From contig CAZGBJ010000031.1 in the NCBI GenBank assembly GCA_964523895.1, positions 1 through 26,805 on the forward strand: 26,805 nt of DNA, written 5' to 3'. Origin of the DNA: UBA7359 sp964523895 (GTDB lineage Bacteria > Pseudomonadota > Gammaproteobacteria > Eutrophobiales > Eutrophobiaceae). The notes under the pieces were generated by a model. That model searched no databases, had not been told where the DNA came from, and worked only from the letters and a program-made list of their open reading frames with translations. Positions 14,556 through 23,701 of this stretch are shown here, in pieces; position 1 is the stretch's first letter; every line of letters starts with the position of its first letter. The position numbers were made by a program, and so were the translations under genes.

Positions 14556-16586
14556 TTAAGCAGTGATTCCTGAATGTCTTAATAAGGGCTCAATACTTGG
14601 TTTGCGTCCACGAAATTCAACAAACAAGTCCATCGGCTCACGACTACCACCTTGTTCAAGAATGGCCTGTAAAAATTCATTTCCGGTTGTTTTGTCAAAG
14701 ATACCCTTTTCTTCGAACTTGGAAAAGGCATCAGCAGATAATACTTCAGCCCATTTATAGCTATAGTAACCGGCTGCATAACCGCCGGCAAAGATATGAG
14801 AGAAGCTGTGCTGAAAACGATTGAATTCAGGCGCTGTCACAACAGCGATTTGCTGACGCACTTCATTTAGTAAATCTTGAATATTGAGGGACTCATTTGA
14901 CGCAAATTCCAGATGTAGTCGGAAATCAAACAGGGAAAATTCTAGCTGTCTGATCATTTGCATGCCGGCCTGAAATGTTCTCGCTCTGGTCATTCTTTCG
15001 TATAAGTCATCATCAAGGGCTTTGCCTGATTCAATGTGTCGGGCAAATAAATCCAATGCTTCTTTTTCCCAACACCAGTTTTCCATAAATTGGCTAGGTA
15101 GCTCAACAGCATCCCAGGGCACGCCATTTATTCCGGAAACGCCACTATATTCTACGCGCGTCATCATGTGATGTAGCCCATGACCAAATTCGTGAAATAA
15201 GGTTGTTACTTCGTCGTGCGTTAACAAAGCTGCTTTGTCGCCTATAGGCGGGGTAAAATTACAAGTAAGATAGGCAACCGGATCTTGTATATTTGTATCG
15301 GATTTTTTTCTTACGACACATTCATCCATCCATGCGCCACCGCGTTTGTGCTGACGCGCATACAGATCAAGATAAAAACTGCCTCTTATATTTTCCTTCG
15401 CATCGAAAATATCAAAGAACATGACATCTTTATGCCAGACTTGAATTCCCTCTCGTTGTTTTATTGTAACGTCATAGAGTTTATTGGTAATGGCAAACAG
15501 ACCTTCAATAACCTGGTTAACCGGAAAATAGGGGCGTAGTATTTCTTGTGAAATATCAAATTTTTTCTGTCTTAATTTTTCAGAATAATAAGCGACATCC
15601 CACGCCTCAAGTGAATCGGCGTTTTCAATTTCATTTGCAAACTGTTTTAATTCTGCAAATTCCTGTTTCGCATATTCCCGTGTGCGTTCAGCAAGATCGT
15701 TTAAAAAATCCATGACTTCTTTTGGATCATCTGCCATTTTTGTTGCCAGAGAATAATGTGCGTAACTTTCAAAGCCGAGTAACTTCGCTTTTTCTGTTCG
15801 GTATTTGAGAATATCTAACATGACTTCGCTATTGTCCCAGTCACCTTTAGCGTCTGAAGCACGAGTAACATAAGCTTTATAGAATTCTTTCCTTAATTCG
15901 GCATTGTTAGCGTATTGCATGATGGGCATGTAAGAGGGAAAGTCCAGAGTAAATAACCAACCCTGTTTGTCTTTGTTTTTTGCAGTTTGAGCAGCCAATG
16001 CAATTGCTGACTCAGGTAAGCCGGATAGCTCATCTTTGTTAGTGATTAACTTTTCCCAGGCATGTGTTGCGTCCAGTAAGTTTTCTTCGAATTTTGTTTG
16101 TAATTTAGAAAGTTTTTGCTGAATTATTTTATAACGCTCTTTTTTATCCTCATCGAGATCGATGCCGGACAAACGAAAATCACGTAAGGCATTCTTGATA
16201 ATTTTCTGTTGAGCTGTGTTTAGTGACGCGTAGTCCTCGCTGTTAGCAATAGTTTCGTAGGCATGAAATAAATTTTCATTTTGTCCCATTTCGGTTGAGT
16301 AATCGGATAGCTTTGATAAGCAAGCGTTATAAGCTTCGCGTAATTGATCATTGTCTGCGACAGAGTGAAGATGACTGGCAGGAGACCATGCTTTATTAAG
16401 CTGATCATCCATGTCCTCAAATTTTTGTAACAAGTTATCCCAGTTGTAATTCTTTGTTGTGTTTAATAAAGATTCAATGGCGGTTCGATTTTCTGATAGC
16501 AAATGATCGATTGCTGGCTCAATGTGAGATGCCTGAATAGATTCAAAAGCAGGCAGTCCTTCTTTCTGTAAAAGTGGATTATTCAT
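14556..16586 (-). CDS. prlC: Oligopeptidase A (M3 family)
   Basis: A 676-residue cytosolic zinc metallopeptidase that degrades short peptides, including cleaved signal peptides. The zinc motif is HEFGH (465-469) in TLFHEFGHGLHHM, with Glu495 of AVELPSQF as third ligand. The N-terminal helical half and the DLYARQHKRGGAWMDE block are typical of OpdA. Length and sequence are full. It heads a probable two- or three-gene unit with the SH3 protein and xthA. Confidence 0.95.
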   Translation of the reverse strand: MNNPLLQKEGLPAFESIQASHIEPAIDHLLSENRTAIESLLNTTKNYNWDNLLQKFEDMDDQLNKAWSPASHLHSVADNDQLREAYNACLSKLSDYSTEMGQNENLFHAYETIANSEDYASLNTAQQKIIKNALRDFRLSGIDLDEDKKERYKIIQQKLSKLQTKFEENLLDATHAWEKLITNKDELSGLPESAIALAAQTAKNKDKQGWLFTLDFPSYMPIMQYANNAELRKEFYKAYVTRASDAKGDWDNSEVMLDILKYRTEKAKLLGFESYAHYSLATKMADDPKEVMDFLNDLAERTREYAKQEFAELKQFANEIENADSLEAWDVAYYSEKLRQKKFDISQEILRPYFPVNQVIEGLFAITNKLYDVTIKQREGIQVWHKDVMFFDIFDAKENIRGSFYLDLYARQHKRGGAWMDECVVRKKSDTNIQDPVAYLTCNFTPPIGDKAALLTHDEVTTLFHEFGHGLHHMMTRVEYSGVSGINGVPWDAVELPSQFMENWCWEKEALDLFARHIESGKALDDDLYERMTRARTFQAGMQMIRQLEFSLFDFRLHLEFASNESLNIQDLLNEVRQQIAVVTAPEFNRFQHSFSHIFAGGYAAGYYSYKWAEVLSADAFSKFEEKGIFDKTTGNEFLQAILEQGGSREPMDLFVEFRGRKPSIEPLLRHSGITA

Positions 16587-16635
16587 AGTGTCGATATGGG
16601 TTTAATATTTTCTAATTCAAGTTATTGATGGAAAC

Positions 16636-17595
16636 TTAAATTGCTAGTCGTGCGCTGATTAGCAAGGTAGACAGACTACCGCAAAGTATGAAAGCAGTAA
16701 TCGATAGTATTGAATAAATATGCAAGCGACGAGTTAAATCGTCTTGCGCGATGGCAGATAAAATATAAGGGCGACGTTTATCATTTGTTTTATTCATTAA
16801 ATGAACGGGCGGCAATGTTTTTTGTTCACCGTGTTTTTCCATGACATGTTTGTATGCTTCTTCCCTGACGTTTTGCCACTCGTTTAAATCAATTTCTCCA
16901 TCGTTATTGGTGTCAAATTTTTTCATTAATGTTTCAGTATCTGCTTTCCATTCACGTACTAGCTCGCGCACATCTTCATTAACATTAAAGCTGGCACCGG
17001 CACCGCCTACTGTTTTGTAGAGCCCTATTGCATAAAGACTTTCTCCGGAATGCAACAACTTCTCGGTATAGCGATACTTATTGCTGACGACGATACCAGT
17101 AAAAAAACCACGTTTTTTACTTGTTGATAATGGACCCCGTTCAGGACTAGGTAGAGCACCATACCAGACATCTTTGCTTGCAACGCTAACGTGAGCGCCT
17201 TCCGGGTCGATGATACATTGGCCGGTTTCATCCTTGATTAAAAATAACTCATCACTTATTCCTTTTCTAATGGTTTTCCATTCTGAATTTTTGCCAGTCT
17301 GGCGTCGTTCTTCAACTTTGAACTCATACCATGTGCAGGTCGTCCCCGTTAATGGTGAGACGATGGGTTGCCCTTCCATGAGATGTCCATGGCCAATTAA
17401 TTCGAGATAACCTTGTGCTGCAGATCGTATTTTTGAAGTTGGCGTGTCTTCTATAATGCGTTTACGTTGCATGTATGTGAAGGCAAGAAAGAAACCTGCA
17501 ACAGTGGCTACCGATAAAATAATAGCCCATATCCAAAAGTCATCAGCGGGACTAACTTTAGCCCAATGTTTCAGGGCAGCTAAAAGATCAGTCAT
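16636..17595 (-). CDS. GIDE-like membrane protein with an EF-hand
   Basis: A 319-residue protein with a transmembrane helix near each end (about 22-41 and 293-315). The region between contains a domain resembling the bacterial GIDE (E3 ubiquitin ligase-like) family, with PLTGTTCTWYEFKVEER (81-97), KGISDELFLIKDETG (111-125) and the SGESLYAIGLY stretch. It lacks a RING domain, so no ligase activity is implied. Residues 228-239 (DTNNDGEIDLNE) form a canonical calcium-binding EF-hand loop, which is not a usual part of this domain. It lies six bases downstream of lemA on the same strand; LemA and GIDE-like proteins often neighbour each other. The molecular role is unknown. Confidence 0.78.
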   Translation of the reverse strand: MTDLLAALKHWAKVSPADDFWIWAIILSVATVAGFFLAFTYMQRKRIIEDTPTSKIRSAAQGYLELIGHGHLMEGQPIVSPLTGTTCTWYEFKVEERRQTGKNSEWKTIRKGISDELFLIKDETGQCIIDPEGAHVSVASKDVWYGALPSPERGPLSTSKKRGFFTGIVVSNKYRYTEKLLHSGESLYAIGLYKTVGGAGASFNVNEDVRELVREWKADTETLMKKFDTNNDGEIDLNEWQNVREEAYKHVMEKHGEQKTLPPVHLMNKTNDKRRPYILSAIAQDDLTRRLHIYSILSITAFILCGSLSTLLISARLAI

Positions 17596-17601
17596 TCTGG
17601 C

Positions 17602-18174
17602 TTAACCAAATAAGGCTTTTACATCGACGTCTTTTTTCTCTTCGTCACTGAATTCAAGTAAATCTCGTGCCGTAAACGCGAGCATTCGGGCGATGATCAC
17701 ATCAGGGAATTGTTCAATGCGGACATTATTTGTATTAACGGACTCATTATAAAACTCTCGTCGGTCAGCAATGGCATCTTCAAGACCGGATATCCGTGCT
17801 TGTAAATGTTTGAAGCTTTCATTTGCTTTCAAGTCTGGATAGGCTTCAGCAACGGCAAACAGGTTACCCAAGCCCATTCTAAGTTGAGTTTCAGCAGGAC
17901 CCAATGATGAAACATCTCCCTTTTCTCTTGCAGAGGCGACAGCTGAGCGAGCCAACATCACTTTTTCAAGTGTCTCTTGTTCGAAACCCATGTATTGCTT
18001 ACAGGTCTCAACTAATTTGGGTAATTCATCGTGACGTTGTTTTAACAACACATCAATATTCGACCAGGCTTTGGAGACACTGTGTTTTATTGAGACGAGA
18101 TTGTTATAAAGGGTGACGGCATACATAACGAATGCGGCAAGAATACCCAAAAATATAATCGTAGAAACGTCCAT
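17602..18174 (-). CDS. lemA: LemA family protein
   Basis: A 190-residue protein with one N-terminal transmembrane helix (about 5-23) and a long helical bundle, including KAWSNIDVLLKQRHDELPKLVET and the YPDLKANESFKHLQ and AFTARDLLEF blocks typical of LemA. The start at 18174 is preceded by AGGAGA and removes a 28-residue extension that the frame would allow from 18258. LemA proteins are widespread, membrane-bound and of unclear function. The adjacent GIDE-like gene suggests a two-protein membrane module. Confidence 0.9.
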   Translation of the reverse strand: MDVSTIIFLGILAAFVMYAVTLYNNLVSIKHSVSKAWSNIDVLLKQRHDELPKLVETCKQYMGFEQETLEKVMLARSAVASAREKGDVSSLGPAETQLRMGLGNLFAVAEAYPDLKANESFKHLQARISGLEDAIADRREFYNESVNTNNVRIEQFPDVIIARMLAFTARDLLEFSDEEKKDVDVKALFG

Positions 18175-18348
18175 CAATCTTCTCCTTTGCGTGATTAAGT
18201 TGATAATTTGAGTTTTATTATAAGCAATTTTTATGCTCATAAGTAATGTAAATGGCAATAATTATCATATAAAATCAATAACTTAAATTTTATAGCCTGA
18301 TTTTTTAGCATGCATTTCTTTAATAAAAAGGAATCCCTAGTGCCCTTA

Positions 18349-18377
18349 TTGATAATAATTCTCATTAACACTATAAT
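18349..18377 (+). promoter_or_regulatory. Sigma-70 promoter of the iron operon
   Basis: TTGATA (18349-18354) and TATAAT (18372-18377) are separated by exactly 17 bases. The start site should fall near 18384, leaving a leader of about 165 bases before the porin start codon. I see no conserved riboswitch in the leader; it has a short inverted repeat ACTGA-GT-TCAGT near 18415. Confidence 0.75.
18351..18369. promoter_or_regulatory. Fur box over the promoter spacer
   Basis: GATAATAATTCTCATTAAC matches the 19-base Fur consensus GATAATGATAATCATTATC at 15 positions and covers the region between -35 and -10. Bound Fur-Fe(II) would block RNA polymerase, so the downstream operon should be induced by iron shortage. 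This agrees with the ferric ABC transporter it leads to. Confidence 0.8.
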
Positions 18378-18547
18378 TACTATTAATGTTTATATTGAAA
18401 GTTGTTTATAGAACTGAGTTCAGTTGACCCCATCACCTTCTACTTAGATTTCAGTAACAAAAACAAAGTAAACGAATAAATACGCAATTGGGATGTAAGT
18501 AATTCTGATTGTATTTTTTTAAGTATGTATACGGGAGAAGTAAGAAA

Positions 18548-19780
18548 ATGTCGTGCGCCAATATTTTTAAACGAGGATTTATAGGTTTAGTTTTAATGGT
18601 TAGTTGTCTATCTGCAGCTAATGCAGCAGCGCCAGATCCTGAGGAGATGTGGAAGATTATTCAACAGCAACAAAAAATGATCGAGCAGTTACAACAGAAG
18701 CTGGAACAAACAGAACAAAAAGTCGAAGTCGCTGAACAGAAAGTTGAAGAAACAGCAGAAGAAGTTGAGGCTGCTGCGGAAGCAATTGAAATAGCATCAA
18801 CATCAACTTCAGGTAATGGCTGGTGGGATAAAACCTCCGTCGGTGGCTATGGAGAACTGCATTACAATAGTAAAGACGGTAATGATGAAATCGATTTTCA
18901 TCGCTTTGTTTTATATTTCGGACATGAGTTTAATGATAATGTCCGATTTTTTTCTGAATTAGAGCTTGAGCATGCTCTAGCAGGAGAAGGTAAAGGTGGA
19001 GAAGTCGAACTTGAGCAAGCATGGATTGAAATGGATATTAATGATAATCATCGAGTTCGTGCCGGCTTGGATATATTGCCTATCGGTATTATTAATGTAA
19101 CGCATGAACCAAATACATTTTATGGTGTAGAACGTTCAGAAGTTGAAAAAAGAATTATACCGGCAACATGGTGGGAAGCAGGGATTGGTTTAAATGGTGA
19201 ATTAGCACCGGGCTGGAATTATGATGTTGTTCTTCATTCGGGTTTGAGTACAACAAGTAATATTCGTAGTGGTCGACAAAAGGTTGCTCAAGCCAATGCT
19301 GACCACCCAGCAACAACAGCGCGTTTGCGTTATACCGGGGTACCCGGCTTAGAACTCAGCGGTTCTTTTCAATATCAAAGCGATATAACAGCAGGCGCAA
19401 CAACAGATGCTAACTCCGCCACTTTATTTGAAGGTCACGTTGATTATAAACACAACAGCGGTTTAGGCTTGCGTGCGCTTTATGCGCAATGGGATTTAGA
19501 TAATCAACTCTCCATTGCTGGCGACGATAGACAATACGGTTATTACATCGAACCAGCATATCGTTTCCCTGTTAATTTTATTCCAGGCGATATGGGTATT
19601 TTTGCTCGCTGGAGTGAGCTTGATTACGGAAATACAAAAGAAGAGGAACGTATTGGTGCAGGATTTAATTATTGGCCGACATCTAAAGTGGCTTTTAAGT
19701 TTGACTATACAAATATAGATGATGTCGATGCGAATACAACAACGAGCACACTGAATCTGGGTTTGGGTTATCAATTTTAG
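18548..19780 (+). CDS. Outer-membrane porin with N-terminal coiled coil
   Basis: A 410-residue outer-membrane protein. Signal peptide to about residue 26 (ANA), then a Gln/Glu-rich coiled coil (about 32-83), then a beta-barrel from about residue 92 (SVGGYGELHYN) to a C-terminal aromatic (LGLGYQF). The architecture is that of OprO/P- and DcaP-like trimeric porins. The start at 18548 has GGGAGAAG upstream and gives a clean signal peptide; an earlier in-frame ATG at 18509 does not. It is the first gene behind the Fur-controlled promoter, 16 bases before the FMN-binding gene. The substrate is likely linked to iron; binding specificity cannot be read from sequence. Confidence 0.85.
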   Translation: MSCANIFKRGFIGLVLMVSCLSAANAAAPDPEEMWKIIQQQQKMIEQLQQKLEQTEQKVEVAEQKVEETAEEVEAAAEAIEIASTSTSGNGWWDKTSVGGYGELHYNSKDGNDEIDFHRFVLYFGHEFNDNVRFFSELELEHALAGEGKGGEVELEQAWIEMDINDNHRVRAGLDILPIGIINVTHEPNTFYGVERSEVEKRIIPATWWEAGIGLNGELAPGWNYDVVLHSGLSTTSNIRSGRQKVAQANADHPATTARLRYTGVPGLELSGSFQYQSDITAGATTDANSATLFEGHVDYKHNSGLGLRALYAQWDLDNQLSIAGDDRQYGYYIEPAYRFPVNFIPGDMGIFARWSELDYGNTKEEERIGAGFNYWPTSKVAFKFDYTNIDDVDANTTTSTLNLGLGYQF

Positions 19781-19796
19781 AATAAGAATATTATAG

Positions 19797-20321
19797 ATGT
19801 TTAAAATATCATTCTTTGCGGTGTTTTCAATTCTTGCTTTGCAATGGAGCACGTTGTCTATTGCAAAAGGCGTTTATCTGGAACCTGAATTATTTATTGA
19901 ACAGGTCTTTTCTAATAATCCTCCCAAGCCAGATAAGGTTTGGATTACGAAAAAGATAAAAGCAGACGTTTATAAAATTCTTGGACATGATCTTGGCGTC
20001 ATTAGGCTCCGTTATTGGAATGATGATTCAAAACGAGCATGGATATTAGAAGAGATAGGACGAGATAAACCGATTACCGTTGGCCTGGTTACTGCTAATG
20101 GAAAGATAAAACAGATTAATGTACTCATCTTTCGAGAATCACGCGGCTGGGAAGTGAAATACCCTTTTTTTACTGATCAATATAAACAGGCAAGTTTAGT
20201 TGAAGGTAATCAACTGGATCGAAATATCGATGGTATTTCCGGCGCGACTTTATCGGTGAACGCAATGACCAAGTTAGCACGGCTTGCATTATATTTAGAT
20301 GCACATGTAAGCAAACAATAG
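19797..20321 (+). CDS. Periplasmic FMN-binding domain protein (probable ApbE substrate)
   Basis: A 174-residue exported protein with a signal peptide (about 1-23, ending SIAKG) and one FMN_bind domain. The motif DGISGATLS (145-153) is the flavinylation site of NqrC-type domains, where ApbE attaches FMN through phosphoester linkage to the threonine (Thr151). It should be a periplasmic one- or two-electron carrier. It lies between the porin and the PepSY protein in the Fur-controlled operon, suggesting a part in Fe(III) or siderophore reduction. No apbE gene is in the window. Confidence 0.82.
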   Translation: MFKISFFAVFSILALQWSTLSIAKGVYLEPELFIEQVFSNNPPKPDKVWITKKIKADVYKILGHDLGVIRLRYWNDDSKRAWILEEIGRDKPITVGLVTANGKIKQINVLIFRESRGWEVKYPFFTDQYKQASLVEGNQLDRNIDGISGATLSVNAMTKLARLALYLDAHVSKQ

Positions 20322-20337
20322 TTAATGACTATAAGTT

Positions 20338-21057
20338 ATGTTCTCAATAATTCATAAATGGCATAAACGATTTGGCGTATTTGTAGCTGTCTTTGTAATC
20401 TTACTGGTCATAAGCGGTATTGCTCTGAATCATAGCCAACAAATAAAACTTAACACGAATTACATTCAAGCTGAATGGATACTTGATCTCTATCAAATTA
20501 ATCCGAGTAAAGAGCCGCTAGGATTTAAAACATCCGATACCTGGGTATCACAAGTAGGCGAACGTGTTTACTTTAATGAAAGTGAAATAGCGAAAGGGGT
20601 AAATGAATTAATCGGAAGTATATTTATTAACGAGTTTTATGTTGTCGCTTTTGATGGTCAATTAACCTTGTTAACTCAGGCAGGTGAAAAAGTAGAGCAT
20701 CTGACAGGTGTAGAAGGTGTGCCGGCAGGGATGAAGAGTATTGGTTATGATGAGCAAGATAATATCATCATTAAAGCTGCCCATGGTTTCTATCAGGTCA
20801 ATCTGGATGTTCTGGAATGGAATGAATACGACTATCTCGATGCCAACTGGATAACAGCATCTCCAATTCCGGCACAATTAAAAAGCAATCTGTTAAAACA
20901 GTATCGTGGTAGTGGCTTAACGATTGAAAGAGTCTTGCTCGATTTACATAGTGGACGAATTGTCGGTTCATGGGGTGTGTATGTTGTCGATTTGGCAGCC
21001 ATTATATTTTTGATGCTGGCGTTAACCGGTGTCTGGATGTGGTGGAAAAGAAGATGA
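20338..21057 (+). CDS. PepSY-associated transmembrane protein
   Basis: A 239-residue inner-membrane protein with a helix near each end (about 12-31 and 216-235) and a periplasmic domain between them. The opening HKWHKRFGVFVAVFVILLVISGIALNHS and closing LTGVWMWWKRR match PepSY-associated TM proteins. Relatives occur as membrane partners of FMN_bind proteins and siderophore reductases. Position right after the FMN-binding gene supports the same role: passing electrons across the membrane to the periplasmic flavin. His6 and His9 on the cytoplasmic side and His32 are candidate cofactor ligands. Its stop overlaps the next start as ATGA. Confidence 0.8.
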   Translation: MFSIIHKWHKRFGVFVAVFVILLVISGIALNHSQQIKLNTNYIQAEWILDLYQINPSKEPLGFKTSDTWVSQVGERVYFNESEIAKGVNELIGSIFINEFYVVAFDGQLTLLTQAGEKVEHLTGVEGVPAGMKSIGYDEQDNIIIKAAHGFYQVNLDVLEWNEYDYLDANWITASPIPAQLKSNLLKQYRGSGLTIERVLLDLHSGRIVGSWGVYVVDLAAIIFLMLALTGVWMWWKRR

Positions 21058-22061
21058 AAAAAATAATATTAATACTTGTCTTGGTGCTGATACAGCAAAC
21101 GTCATTCGCTACTGAGGTAAACGTCTATTCAGCACGTAAAGAGGCGTTAATTAAACCACTGTTGGATCAGTTCACAGATAAAACCGGTATTGAGGTCAAT
21201 CTGGTAACGGGTAAGGCAGACACCTTATTAAAACGACTCGAGATAGAAGGAAAAAATTCCCCTGCTGATTTATTACTGACTGTTGATGTTGCACGATTAA
21301 TTCGTGGTAAGCAGTCTGGTTTATTTCAAAAGATAAATTCTGAATTACTGGAAAAGACCATCCCTGAATATTACCGAGACAATGCAAATGAATGGTTTGG
21401 TTTATCATTACGTTCAAGAGTGATTGTTTATGCGCCTGATCGTGTCAGTGTAGAGGAGTTGGGTAGCTACAAAAGTTTGACTGACAAAAAGTGGAAAAAT
21501 CGTTTATGTGTTCGTTCATCATCGAATGTCTACAATCAATCACTAGTCGCTGCCATGATTGCCAATGAGGGCGTTGAAAAAACAGAACAATGGGCTGTTG
21601 GTTTGGTAGAAAATTTTGCCAGAAAACCAAAAGGCGGTGATCGTGATCAAATCAAGGCGGTTGCAGTGGGTGTATGTGATATTGCTTTAGTCAATACGTA
21701 TTATCTTGCCGGCATGCTTGAATCGAGTCAGAAAGCTCAGGTTGCAGCAGCAAAAAAAATAAAATTGTTTTGGCCGGATCAACAAGGACGCGGTGCACAT
21801 ATGAATATTAGCGGTGCTGGAATCTTAAAGGCGGCAAAACATAGACAGGCTGCGATTCAATTACTTGAATTCCTTGTGAGTGATCATGCGCAGCAATGGT
21901 ATGCAAAGACCAATCATGAATATTCGATCAATCCAAATATTGAGAGTAGTGAAATCCTGGAGAGTTGGGGCGAGTTCAAAGCAGATAAGCTCAGTCTTGG
22001 TTTATTAGGGGAATACAATGCCGAAGCCGTCATGTTGATGGATCGGGCTGGCTGGAAATAA
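21054..22061 (+). CDS. Ferric iron ABC transporter, periplasmic binding protein (FbpA/FutA type)
   Basis: A 335-residue solute-binding protein for free Fe(III). Signal peptide of about 19 residues, then EVNVYSARKEALIKPLL, which is characteristic of FutA1/FbpA-type proteins. The adjacent tyrosines Tyr216-Tyr217 in LVNTYYLAG are the expected iron ligands, and Tyr25 of VYSAR is another candidate. The start at 21054 overlaps the stop of the PepSY gene and gives the signal sequence; an upstream in-frame ATG at 20970 lies inside that gene. It is followed after two bases by the permease. Confidence 0.93.
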   Translation: MKKIILILVLVLIQQTSFATEVNVYSARKEALIKPLLDQFTDKTGIEVNLVTGKADTLLKRLEIEGKNSPADLLLTVDVARLIRGKQSGLFQKINSELLEKTIPEYYRDNANEWFGLSLRSRVIVYAPDRVSVEELGSYKSLTDKKWKNRLCVRSSSNVYNQSLVAAMIANEGVEKTEQWAVGLVENFARKPKGGDRDQIKAVAVGVCDIALVNTYYLAGMLESSQKAQVAAAKKIKLFWPDQQGRGAHMNISGAGILKAAKHRQAAIQLLEFLVSDHAQQWYAKTNHEYSINPNIESSEILESWGEFKADKLSLGLLGEYNAEAVMLMDRAGWK

Positions 22062-22063
22062 TA

Positions 22064-23701
22064 ATGCGGTCTGCATTTAAAACAAGAAACATCATGTTGG
22101 TGTTTCTTGCGTCATTATTTTCCATTCCATTATTTGTTGTTCTGGGGTCAGTCTTGTTTCCGGAAAAGCAAATCTGGGCGCATCTTTATGACACTGTCTT
22201 ATTTGACTATGTTGGTAATTCATTAAGTTTAGTCATCGGTGTTGGCGTGATTAGTTTGTTGCTCGGCGTTATCCCGGCGTGGTTGGTTACGATGTATCGT
22301 TTCCCTCTCAGTAAACAGCTTGAATGGGCATTGTTACTTCCTATGGCGATGCCAGCCTATATTATTGCTTACAGCTATACTGGTGTACTCGATGTGGCTG
22401 GGCCAATACAAACATCATTACGAGAAATTATGGATTGGCAATATCGAGATTACTGGTTCCCGGAAGTACGTTCTTTGGGTGGCGCAATCACGATGTTGTC
22501 TCTGGTTTTGTATCCTTATATCTACTTGCTTGCGCGAGCCGCATTTATCGAACAGTCAGTTTGTGTACTGGAAGTTTCGAGAACGTTGGGTTGTAATGCA
22601 GTTGATGCCTTTAGAAGAGTGGCTTTGCCCTTAGCGCGACCCGCCATCATGGTTGGTTTATCTCTGGTAGTTATGGAAACGTTGGCGGACTATGGCACGG
22701 TTCAATACTTTGGTGTCTCTGTCTTTACCACCGGAATATTCAGAACCTGGTTTGGTTTAGGTAACAGTTTAGCTGCAGCGCAATTATCAGCATTGTTGCT
22801 AGTATTTGTTGTGATGTTTTTATACTTGGAAAAACGATCTCGCAGGCAAGCACGTTTTCATCATACCAGTAGTCGTTACAGCGCCTTGATGCAAAAACAA
22901 TTACATGGTGGAAAAGCATTGATAGCGTTAGTGCTTTGTGCGGCGCCTTTGACCCTTGGTTTTATCATTCCTGTAATGTTTTTGTGTGACTGGGCATTAG
23001 AAACATATTTAGTCGTATTAGATAAAGATTTTTACTTATTATTGTTTCACAGTTTATTGCTCGCTTTTGTCACAGCCCTCTTGGCTATGCTTCTTGCTTT
23101 GTTTATGGCGTATTCAAACAGGAATGATGGTTCATTAATTAATCGTTTTCTGGTGCGTTTTGTTAGTATGGGTTATGCCATACCCGGCACGGTCATAGCC
23201 GTCGGTGTGTTGATCCCATTTGCATGGTTCGACAATACATTGGATGCCTTTCTTAGGCAGCATTTCAACATCAGTAGTGGCTTGTTAATTAGTGGTACAG
23301 TAATTACATTGGTCTTTGCCTATTTGACCCGCTTTCTTGCTGTTTCAATCAATACGGTTGAAGCTGCGCTGGTAAAAATAAAACCGGAAATGGACGAAGT
23401 TGCTAAAATAGCAGGGTTGCGGCCAGTCAGCATTCTTAAACGTATTCATATGCCAATGATGCGAGGTAGCTTGCTAACAGCTTTATTACTGGTTTTTATT
23501 GATGTGTTAAAAGAACTCCCGGCCACGTTAATATTACGACCGTTTAATTTTAATACTTTAGCAGTTCGAACATATGAACTTGCCAATGAAGAACGCCTGG
23601 CCGATGCTGCAGTTCCTGCGCTTGCTATTGTGCTTGCAGGTATTATCCCGGTTATTATGATTAGCAATTCAATTTCACGCTCTCGAGCCGGCCATGAATA
23701 A
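22064..23701 (+). CDS. Ferric iron ABC transporter, fused permease (FbpB type)
   Basis: A 545-residue inner-membrane permease made of two homologous halves of about six helices each, as in FbpB/SfuB. Each half has an EAA-type coupling loop (EVSRTLGCNAVDAFRRVALPLARP and DEVAKIAGLRPVSILKRIHMP) for contact with the ATPase. A gene for the ATPase overlaps its last eight bases. Substrate assignment to Fe(III) follows from the binding protein and the Fur box. Confidence 0.93.
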   Translation: MRSAFKTRNIMLVFLASLFSIPLFVVLGSVLFPEKQIWAHLYDTVLFDYVGNSLSLVIGVGVISLLLGVIPAWLVTMYRFPLSKQLEWALLLPMAMPAYIIAYSYTGVLDVAGPIQTSLREIMDWQYRDYWFPEVRSLGGAITMLSLVLYPYIYLLARAAFIEQSVCVLEVSRTLGCNAVDAFRRVALPLARPAIMVGLSLVVMETLADYGTVQYFGVSVFTTGIFRTWFGLGNSLAAAQLSALLLVFVVMFLYLEKRSRRQARFHHTSSRYSALMQKQLHGGKALIALVLCAAPLTLGFIIPVMFLCDWALETYLVVLDKDFYLLLFHSLLLAFVTALLAMLLALFMAYSNRNDGSLINRFLVRFVSMGYAIPGTVIAVGVLIPFAWFDNTLDAFLRQHFNISSGLLISGTVITLVFAYLTRFLAVSINTVEAALVKIKPEMDEVAKIAGLRPVSILKRIHMPMMRGSLLTALLLVFIDVLKELPATLILRPFNFNTLAVRTYELANEERLADAAVPALAIVLAGIIPVIMISNSISRSRAGHE

